5,426 nt of DNA. Source: Nitrosomonadaceae bacterium. GTDB taxonomy: Bacteria; Pseudomonadota; Gammaproteobacteria; Burkholderiales; Usitatibacteraceae. The position numbers and the translations under genes are program-made. Below the pieces are notes generated by a model. That model saw nothing but the letters and a program-made list of their open reading frames with translations. It did no database searches and was not told the DNA's origin. Of this stretch, positions 1-5,426 are shown piece after piece. The stretch's first letter is position 1, and each line of letters begins with the position of its first letter. The DNA lies in the NCBI GenBank assembly GCA_021300055.1, contig JAJTHU010000242.1:1-5426 (forward strand), read 5' to 3'.

Positions 1-489
1 CGCGGCAAGGTCCCCGCGCTAAACGTCGACGGCAAGATCCTGACCGAAACCGTAGCCATTCTCACTTACTTGGGTGGCGGTTACGCTGAGCGCGGCCTGT
101 GGCCGAAAGAAACTTGGAAGCAAGCGGAGGCGCTGTCGATTCTGACGTGGCTTTCGTCGACCGTGCACACCACGTTTGGAGGCATTTGGCGTCCAGGACG
201 CTTTGCCGAAGATGCGGCGGCGCAAGAAGCCATCAAGGCAACCTCGCGCGCAAACCTCGCGGGCCACTTTGCTGAGATCGACAAAATGTTGACCGGCCGC
301 TCATTCGCCATGGGTGGGCAATACAGCGTCGTCGACCCGTATCTGCTTGTGTTTTATCGTTGGGGTAATCGCTTGGGCTTTGATATGAAGGGCCAGTATC
401 CCGTCTGGCACAAGCACGCCATGCGCGTCTTCTCACGACCAACCGTCAAGCGCGTATTCGAAGCCGAAGGCATCGAACTCGAGAAGTAG
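1..489 (+). CDS. Glutathione S-transferase, 5'-truncated by window edge
   Basis: This is the C-terminal 162 residues of a cytosolic glutathione S-transferase, an enzyme family that conjugates or reduces substrates with glutathione. The frame is open from base 1, so the true start lies outside the window; family members are about 200-215 residues long, so some 45-50 residues are missing, including the catalytic Cys/Ser/Tyr region. Visible residues 2-24 are the second half of the thioredoxin-like domain: the GKVPAL segment carries the conserved cis-proline (P5) that binds the glutathione backbone, and E16-T17 matches the Glu-Ser/Thr pair that contacts its gamma-glutamyl group. The rest is the all-helical C-terminal domain, with the SxxD N-capping box at S109-D112 (SVVD) that is typical of GST folding. 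The general look suits a bacterial beta-like GST, but the class cannot be fixed without the N-terminus. The frame is intact to the TAG stop at 487-489. Family assignment is firm; substrate is unknown. Confidence 0.9.
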   Translation, partial: RGKVPALNVDGKILTETVAILTYLGGGYAERGLWPKETWKQAEALSILTWLSSTVHTTFGGIWRPGRFAEDAAAQEAIKATSRANLAGHFAEIDKMLTGRSFAMGGQYSVVDPYLLVFYRWGNRLGFDMKGQYPVWHKHAMRVFSRPTVKRVFEAEGIELEK

Positions 490-500
490 GCTACCGACCT

Positions 501-514
501 GCCCCGCGAGGGGC
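501..514 (+). terminator. Short hairpin with GCGA tetraloop after the GST gene, possible weak terminator
   Basis: A perfect 5-bp GC stem (GCCCC at 501-505, GGGGC at 510-514) closes a GCGA loop, which fits the GNRA class of very stable tetraloops. It starts 11 bases after the GST stop codon. An outer GCTA/TAGC pairing (490-493 with 516-519) could extend it across an uneven internal loop. Only two T's follow the stem, so it is not a classic intrinsic terminator; it could instead stabilise the 3' end of the GST mRNA or act with Rho. The pairing is seen directly; the role is inferred. Confidence 0.3.
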
Positions 515-519
515 TTAGC

Positions 520-543
520 GGCGCGCGACATCTCGTCGGCGCC
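520..543 (+). other. GC-rich inverted repeat in the GST-hrpA gap
   Basis: GGCGC (520-524) pairs with GCGCC (539-543), and CGAC (526-529) pairs with GTCG (535-538). This gives a 9-bp stem with a single bulged G at 525 and a 5-base loop (ATCTC). C519-G544 and a G-T wobble could lengthen it. No T-tract follows. It ends 7 bp before the TAGAAT hexamer, so it covers the place where a -35 element would sit. It could therefore be a protein-binding dyad, part of a Rho-type termination region for the GST transcript, or a chance product of GC-rich DNA. Confidence 0.35.
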
Positions 544-550
544 GTGATTC

Positions 551-556
551 TAGAAT
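551..556 (+). promoter_or_regulatory. Candidate -10 element for hrpA (nearly leaderless transcript)
   Basis: TAGAAT matches the sigma-70 -10 consensus TATAAT at five of six positions and lies in the AT-richest part of an otherwise GC-rich gap. Initiation the usual 6-8 bases downstream would give an RNA beginning around 562-564, only a few bases before the hrpA ATG at 566. No good -35 is seen: the best partial match is GCGACA at 525-530, with an over-long 20-bp spacer. The absence of any Shine-Dalgarno sequence before 566 fits a leaderless or very short leader. Read-through from the GST gene is the alternative. Confidence 0.35.
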
Positions 557-565
557 GCGCTTGCC

Positions 566-3500
566 ATGTCCGACACACACCTCGACCTCAGCGATGTGCT
601 CGCGGTGGATCGCGGACGACTGATCGCACTCGACAAAAAACGCCGAGAGCTGCAGCGCGCCAAGAAGCCGCACGACCAAGCGGATCAACAATGGACTGAC
701 GCCATTGCCTCGGCACGCGAACGTGCCCGCGTCCGACGTGAGCGCCATGCGCTCATCGCCCAGCCGACGTTTGACGATGCGCTGCCCATCGCCGAGAGGC
801 GCGAGGAAATTGCCGCGCTGATTCGCGACCACCAAGTGGTCATCCTTTGCGGCGAGACGGGTTCGGGCAAGACCACGCAGCTTCCGAAGATTTGCCTCTC
901 ACTCGGGCGCGGCGTTCACGGCATGATCGGCTGTACGCAGCCGCGACGCATCGCGGCGCGCACGCTCGCCTCGCGCCTTGCACATGAGTTGAGGCGTACG
1001 GGGCAGGGTGACGTCGCTTACAAGATTCGATTCAACGACCGCACCTCAGACGACACCTTCGTCAAGGTAATGACCGACGGCGTGCTGCTCGCTGAAACGC
1101 ACAGCGATCGAGCGCTGCGCCACTACGACACGTTAATCATCGACGAAGCGCACGAGCGTAGCCTCAACATCGATTTTCTGCTGGGCTACGTCAAGCAATT
1201 GCTGCCGCGTCGGCCGGATCTGAAAGTCATCATCACCTCGGCCACCATCGATCCGGAGCGCTTTTCGCGGCATTTCGATAACGCACCGATCATCGAAGTT
1301 TCAGGACGGACGTACCCCGTTGAGGTTCGTTATCGCCCCGAGCATTTCCTCGATGACTCCGATGACGCGGTGCCAGTCGAGGATGCCGTGGTGCGCGCGG
1401 TGGACGAGCTATTCGCCGAAACGCGCGAGGGGGATGTGCTGGTGTTTCTGCCGGGCGAGCGCGAGATTCGCGACACCACCGAGGCGCTGCGCAAGCATCA
1501 CCCGCAACACACCGAGGTGCTGCCGCTTTTCTCGCGGCTATCTAACGACGAGCAAGATCGCGTCTTCAAGCCCAGCGGCCGTCGCCGCATTGTGCTGGCC
1601 ACTAACGTCGCCGAAACCTCGTTGACCGTACCGGGTATCCGCTACGTTATCGACACGGGCGTGGCGCGCATCCACCGCTACAGCGCACGTCAGAAGATTG
1701 ATTTGCTGCAAATCGAGCCGATCTCGCAAGCGTCGGCGAAGCAACGCGCAGGACGCTGCGGCCGTGTCGCGGCGGGTGTTTGCATCAGGTTGTACGCGCA
1801 AGAGGACCACGACGCCAGACCCGCGTTCACCACGCCGGAAATTCTGCGCACGTCACTGGCGAGCGTTATCTTGCGCATGAAGTCGCTTGGCCTCGGTGAC
1901 ATCGCCAACTTCCCGTTCGTCGAACCGCCAAGCCCGCGCATGATCGACGATGGCTACCGCCAACTGTTTGAGCTCGGTGCGGTCGATGCGCGGCAAGAGC
2001 TCACCAAGCTCGGTTGGACGTTGTCCAAGTTCCCTGTCGATCCTGCCATTGCGCGCATGCTAGTTGCCGCGGAGAAAGAAGCCTGCCTTGCCGAGGTGTT
2101 GATCATCGCTTCGGCGCTCTCGGTGCAAGACCCGCGCGACCGTCCGATGGACAAGCAGGAATACTGGGCGGTGGCGCACGAAAAATTTGCGCACCCGCAA
2201 TCCGAGTTTTTGGCGTACGTTAATTTGTGGCAGTTCTATCTCGAGGCGATCAAGCACAAGCAATCGAATCGCAAGCTCGATCAGCTGCTTCGTGAGAACT
2301 TTTTGTCGCCGCTGCGGATGCGCGAATGGCGCGATGTGCATAGCCAGCTCGCTGAACTCTGCGGCTCGCTCAACTTACACACCAACGACAAGCCCGCTAA
2401 GTACGACGCCGTGCATCGCGCACTACTCACCGGACTGATTACTAACGTTGGCACCAAGGCCATCGAAGGCAACGATTACATCGGGCCGCGCGGCATTCGC
2501 TTCAACCTTCCTAAGCGCGCGCGCGAATTCGCCGCGCAGAAAAAAGAGCGCATGAAGTGGCTGATGGCCGCGGAACTTACTGAAACCAGCCGGCTTTATG
2601 CGCGCACTGTCGCAAGCATCGAACCCGAGTGGATCGAACAGCTCGCCGGGCATCTCGTCACGCGCACGCACTTTGATCCGCACTGGGAGCGCAAATCAGG
2701 TCAGGTTGTGGCGTTTGAACAAGTGTCGCTTTATGGGCTCGTCATCAATCCGCGTCGGCGCGTGCACTATGGGACCATCAACCCAATTGAGGCGCGCGAA
2801 ATCTTTATTCGCCAAGGATTAGTGACAGGTGAGTTCGACACGCACGGCAAGTTCCTGCGCGCTAATCTGCGGCAGATTGAGGAGATTGAGGACATCGAAG
2901 CCAAGGCACGTCGACAGGATGTGCTGATCGACGATCAAGAGTTGTTTGCGCTCTACGACGCCATCATTCCCGCCGATATCGTCAATGCCGCGGGGTTTGA
3001 GCGTTGGCGCAAAGAGATCGAGAAGGCTCAACCTGATGCGCTCATCTTTACGCGCCAGCAATTGATGCGGCGCGGCGCGGATGACATCACCTACGATTTG
3101 TTTCCGAAGGTGTTGCGCCACAAGGGTGTCGATTACCCGCTGAGCTATCGCTTCGAGCCTGCGCACCCCATGGACGGCGTCACCATTACGCTGCCGGTCT
3201 CAGTCATCAATCAGGTCAATTCCGCGCGCTTTGAGTGGCTCACGATGGGCATGCTGCGCGAGAAAGTGGCTGCGTACTTCAAGAGCTTGCCGCAGCGCTA
3301 CCGAAGTGCGCTGGTCCCGTTGCCGGATACGGTGAGTGCGTTCATCGGCTTCATCACGCAGGACGGAATAAAGCCCGGTATGGCTAACCTCGAAGCTGCG
3401 GATGAGCCGCTCGTTGATGCAACGAGCCGCTTCCTGCACAAGGTGCGCGGCATGGAAGTGCCCAAAGACGCGTGGGACATTGCGCCAGAAGCCGGTCGCG

Positions 3501-4552
3501 TGGCGCCTCATCTGTTTATGAATTTCCGCATTGTCGATGCAGATGGCAAAGAGCTCGCCATGTCGCGCGACTTTCAGGCGCTGCGTGCGCAGTTTGCCGA
3601 CCAGTCCAAGACGGTGTTTTCGACGCTGCATCGCAATCGGCTTGAGCAAGACGGCTTGGTCGACTGGCCAAAGGCGCTCGACGAGCTACCCGAAAGCGTG
3701 AATTTTGAACGCGAACAAGGCGTTGGTGCCGGCAAGACGCGTGTTCGGTATGACGGCTACCCCGCGCTGGTCGATCACGGCACGACGGTATCGATAGTGA
3801 TTTTTGATGAGCGTCTTGAAGCCGATCAGGCGCACGTGCTTGGCTTAACGCGCATGTTCATGCTGGTGCAGGCTGACGCCGCGCGGTTTGTCGAGCGCAG
3901 CATTCGCGTTTCGCCTACGGCAGCATTTCAGTACTCAACCTTTGTGCCTGAGGCCAAGAATCACGCGCAAGAGGCGCTGCGGCACGAGTTGTTGTTTGCC
4001 GCGTTTCGCGCAACGTTTGTCGATGTTGAGGAGCACCCGCTTCGATTCCGCGCGCAGTTTTTGGAGCGCGTGCAACGGCACAAAGCGGAGTTAGCCGCGC
4101 GCGCTGAGGCATTGGCGCGCGCCATCGACGAGGCGCTTAGCAGCGTCGCCGAGGTACGCAAGTTGTGCGACGAGCGCTACGTGAAAGGCTGGGAGCACAT
4201 CGGCGCGGATATCGTCGAACAGCTCAATCATCTGTTTGTACCGGGCTTCTTGCGCGTTACGCCATCAGCGCAGTTGCTCCACTATCCGCGCTACATTAAG
4301 GCCATCATCATGCGGCTCAATAAGGCCACGCAGGGCGCGATGGAGCGCGACCTCGAGCAGCACAAGCAAATCAAGCTGCTCTGGCAGCGCTATCTCGCGG
4401 TGCGCACGGCGCGCGAGCCGCGCTTGCAGGACTACCGCTGGGCAATTGAAGAACTACGCGTCGGGCTGTATGCGCAAGAACTGCGCACGCCCCAGCCGGT
4501 GAGCGTCAAGCGTTTAGGCAAAATGTGGGACGAACTGGAGAACCTACTTTGA
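566..4552 (+). CDS. hrpA: ATP-dependent DEAH-box RNA helicase HrpA, complete
   Basis: This 1,328-residue cytoplasmic protein is a full-length HrpA, an ATP-driven 3'-to-5' type RNA helicase of superfamily 2. In E. coli the protein is about 1,300 residues long and has been tied to mRNA processing and to rescue of stalled or collided ribosomes. All core motifs are intact: Walker A GETGSGKT (96-103), motif Ia TQPRRIA (124-130), MTDGVLL (169-175), DEAH (193-196), SAT (225-227), motif V ATNVAETS (345-352) and motif VI QRAGRCGR (393-400). A basic helical leader (about 1-75) precedes the two RecA-like domains (about 80-235 and 240-415). Then come a winged-helix and HA2/ratchet region (about 416-600), an OB-fold (about 620-710) and the HrpA-specific DUF3418 region (about 715-1325). 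Large parts match E. coli HrpA as I recall it, which separates it from the shorter HrpB. An in-frame TAG at 551-553 makes ATG 566 the first possible start; no Shine-Dalgarno precedes it. A glycine-rich stretch at 1052-1058 looks extra relative to E. coli. Confidence 0.97.
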   Translation: MSDTHLDLSDVLAVDRGRLIALDKKRRELQRAKKPHDQADQQWTDAIASARERARVRRERHALIAQPTFDDALPIAERREEIAALIRDHQVVILCGETGSGKTTQLPKICLSLGRGVHGMIGCTQPRRIAARTLASRLAHELRRTGQGDVAYKIRFNDRTSDDTFVKVMTDGVLLAETHSDRALRHYDTLIIDEAHERSLNIDFLLGYVKQLLPRRPDLKVIITSATIDPERFSRHFDNAPIIEVSGRTYPVEVRYRPEHFLDDSDDAVPVEDAVVRAVDELFAETREGDVLVFLPGEREIRDTTEALRKHHPQHTEVLPLFSRLSNDEQDRVFKPSGRRRIVLATNVAETSLTVPGIRYVIDTGVARIHRYSARQKIDLLQIEPISQASAKQRAGRCGRVAAGVCIRLYAQEDHDARPAFTTPEILRTSLASVILRMKSLGLGDIANFPFVEPPSPRMIDDGYRQLFELGAVDARQELTKLGWTLSKFPVDPAIARMLVAAEKEACLAEVLIIASALSVQDPRDRPMDKQEYWAVAHEKFAHPQSEFLAYVNLWQFYLEAIKHKQSNRKLDQLLRENFLSPLRMREWRDVHSQLAELCGSLNLHTNDKPAKYDAVHRALLTGLITNVGTKAIEGNDYIGPRGIRFNLPKRAREFAAQKKERMKWLMAAELTETSRLYARTVASIEPEWIEQLAGHLVTRTHFDPHWERKSGQVVAFEQVSLYGLVINPRRRVHYGTINPIEAREIFIRQGLVTGEFDTHGKFLRANLRQIEEIEDIEAKARRQDVLIDDQELFALYDAIIPADIVNAAGFERWRKEIEKAQPDALIFTRQQLMRRGADDITYDLFPKVLRHKGVDYPLSYRFEPAHPMDGVTITLPVSVINQVNSARFEWLTMGMLREKVAAYFKSLPQRYRSALVPLPDTVSAFIGFITQDGIKPGMANLEAADEPLVDATSRFLHKVRGMEVPKDAWDIAPEAGRVAPHLFMNFRIVDADGKELAMSRDFQALRAQFADQSKTVFSTLHRNRLEQDGLVDWPKALDELPESVNFEREQGVGAGKTRVRYDGYPALVDHGTTVSIVIFDERLEADQAHVLGLTRMFMLVQADAARFVERSIRVSPTAAFQYSTFVPEAKNHAQEALRHELLFAAFRATFVDVEEHPLRFRAQFLERVQRHKAELAARAEALARAIDEALSSVAEVRKLCDERYVKGWEHIGADIVEQLNHLFVPGFLRVTPSAQLLHYPRYIKAIIMRLNKATQGAMERDLEQHKQIKLLWQRYLAVRTAREPRLQDYRWAIEELRVGLYAQELRTPQPVSVKRLGKMWDELENLL
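4537..4540 (+). promoter_or_regulatory. Shine-Dalgarno site for the aminotransferase, inside hrpA
   Basis: GGAG lies within the last codons of hrpA, 8 bases before the TTG at 4549. This is near-ideal spacing and the best ribosome-binding match near any candidate start of the downstream gene, so it decides the choice of TTG 4549. The site would be swept by ribosomes finishing hrpA, which favours coupled translation. Confidence 0.6.
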
Positions 4553-5426
4553 GCAATCCACAATCGCTGCCTGCGAGCCAAGCGCGCATTGCCTTGGCAC
4601 AACGCATGTCGCACATCAAGCCTTTTGAGGCAATGGAAATCCTCGCTGCTGCTCGCGTGCTTGAGGCCGCTGGACACGATGTGATCCACATGGAGATCGG
4701 TGAGCCCGATCTACCGACGCCACCGGAAGTGATCGCTGCGGCTAAACAAGCGCTCGATACGCAACGCATCGGCTACACGCCGCCGTTGGGCATCATGCTG
4801 CTGCGCGAAGCGATCGCAGCGTTCTATCAATCGCACTACGGGGTCACTGTGCCAGTGGAGCGCATTGCGGTCACGGCGGGTTCGAGTGCGGCGCTGCTGC
4901 TCGCCTTTGGCTTATTGCTTGATGCCGACGATGAAGTGTTGATGAGCGATCCGAGCTATCCATGCAATCGCTACTTTGTTGCCACCTTCGACGCGAAGGC
5001 GCGCTGTGTTCCCGTGGGTGCGGCGGAGAATTACCAACTCAATGCCGACTTGGTCGCGCGCAAGTGGACGCCGCAAAGCGTCGCTGCGCTTGTCGCGACA
5101 CCATCGAACCCGACGGGTACGGTGGTACCCCCGCACGAGTTGGCCGCGATTCACCAAGCCGTATCCGCGCGTGGCGGCACATTGATCGTTGATGAAATCT
5201 ACCAAGGGCTCACGTACGAATCATCGGCGGCAACCGCGCTTGCGTTCACCAATGAGGCGATCGTCATCAACAGCTTTTCGAAATATTTCTACATGACCGG
5301 GTGGCGCTTGGGCTGGATGGTCGTTCCCGAAAAGTTGGTACGCCCGCTTGAGACCTTGACGCAGAACCTGTTTATTTCGCCGCCGGCGCTTGCGCAGTAC
5401 GCTGCATTGGCGGCGTTTACGCCGAC
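4549..5426 (+). CDS. PLP-dependent class I/II aminotransferase, 3'-truncated by window edge
   Basis: This is the first 292 codons of a fold-type I, pyridoxal-phosphate-dependent aminotransferase that would move an amino group between an amino acid and a 2-oxo acid in the cytoplasm. Family members are about 385-400 residues long, so roughly 100 C-terminal residues, including the substrate-carboxylate arginine, are outside the window. Numbered from TTG 4549, visible signatures are GEP (51-53), Y76, the phosphate-loop GSS (111-113), Y137, NPTG with PLP-contacting N187, the D215/Y218 pair in DEIYQG, and the Schiff-base lysine K245 in SFSKYFYMTGWRLG with R253. This pattern is that of the aspartate/alanine/aromatic aminotransferase group; the substrate cannot be told. 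TTG 4549 is preferred because GGAG lies 8 bases upstream and it overlaps the hrpA stop as TTGA. Other in-frame candidates are GTG 4525, TTG 4594 and ATG 4606; the last would begin just before the conserved KPFEAMEIL segment but has no Shine-Dalgarno. It is probably in an operon with hrpA. Confidence 0.92.
   Translation, partial: MSNPQSLPASQARIALAQRMSHIKPFEAMEILAAARVLEAAGHDVIHMEIGEPDLPTPPEVIAAAKQALDTQRIGYTPPLGIMLLREAIAAFYQSHYGVTVPVERIAVTAGSSAALLLAFGLLLDADDEVLMSDPSYPCNRYFVATFDAKARCVPVGAAENYQLNADLVARKWTPQSVAALVATPSNPTGTVVPPHELAAIHQAVSARGGTLIVDEIYQGLTYESSAATALAFTNEAIVINSFSKYFYMTGWRLGWMVVPEKLVRPLETLTQNLFISPPALAQYAALAAFTP

Noticed and set aside
555..623. A 22-codon open frame starting at ATG 555 and overlapping the start of hrpA in another frame, as a possible regulatory upstream ORF
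   Set aside because: It has no Shine-Dalgarno sequence, its ATG begins inside the candidate -10 hexamer so it would be absent from the predicted transcript, and its codons show no pattern beyond overlap with hrpA.
566..800. The basic leader of HrpA as a possible separate domain or fused gene
   Set aside because: E. coli HrpA has a similar basic helical leader of about the same length before its helicase core, so this is normal for the family.
3200..3649. A 149-codon open frame on the minus strand inside hrpA, and other long antisense frames
   Set aside because: They lie wholly within hrpA, which has intact motifs and clear homology along its length. GC-rich genes commonly leave open antisense frames; the translations show no recognisable domain and no ribosome-binding site was evident.
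4912..5205. Overlapping frames on both strands within the aminotransferase gene
   Set aside because: The +1 frame here encodes contiguous aminotransferase motifs (GSS loop, NPTG, DEIYQG), so these frames are shadows.
1..5426. Search for a mobile element, CRISPR array, tRNA gene, phage genes or a novel defence system
   Set aside because: No repeat arrays, transposase or integrase motifs, cloverleaf-like sequence or compositional break were seen. The window is filled by three recognisable housekeeping-type genes.

Overview
The window holds three genes on the + strand, head to tail, with almost no non-coding DNA. They are the 3' part of a glutathione S-transferase (GST) gene (1-489), a complete hrpA-type DEAH-box RNA helicase gene (566-4552), and the 5' part of a PLP-dependent class I/II aminotransferase gene that runs off the right edge (4549-5426). 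Base composition is GC-rich (roughly 60% by eye), with mostly GC-ending codons in all three genes. A full-length HrpA of about 1,300 residues with the long DUF3418 C-terminal region, next to a bacterial GST, points to a proteobacterium, most likely of the beta or gamma class. The sequence alone does not allow a genus to be named.

Region by region: the GST fragment lacks roughly the first 45-50 residues but keeps the cis-Pro and Glu-Thr glutathione-binding elements and the whole helical C-terminal domain. A 76-bp gap (490-565) follows. It contains a short hairpin with a GCGA tetraloop, a longer GC-rich hairpin, and a TAGAAT hexamer 9 bp before the hrpA start codon that could be the -10 element of a nearly leaderless promoter. 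hrpA then fills almost 4 kb without interruption, with every helicase motif intact. Its stop codon overlaps a TTG start for the aminotransferase (TTGA), and a GGAG Shine-Dalgarno sequence lies inside the last hrpA codons. The last two genes are therefore probably co-transcribed and translationally coupled.

Functionally this looks like ordinary chromosomal housekeeping: thiol conjugation or stress (GST), RNA or ribosome remodelling (HrpA), and amino acid metabolism (aminotransferase). No shared pathway is evident. I see no mobile element, CRISPR array, tRNA or rRNA gene, phage or defence system, and no sign of recent transfer. The points worth a second look are small: the control region of hrpA, the TTGA coupling, and an extra glycine-rich segment in the HrpA C-terminal region.
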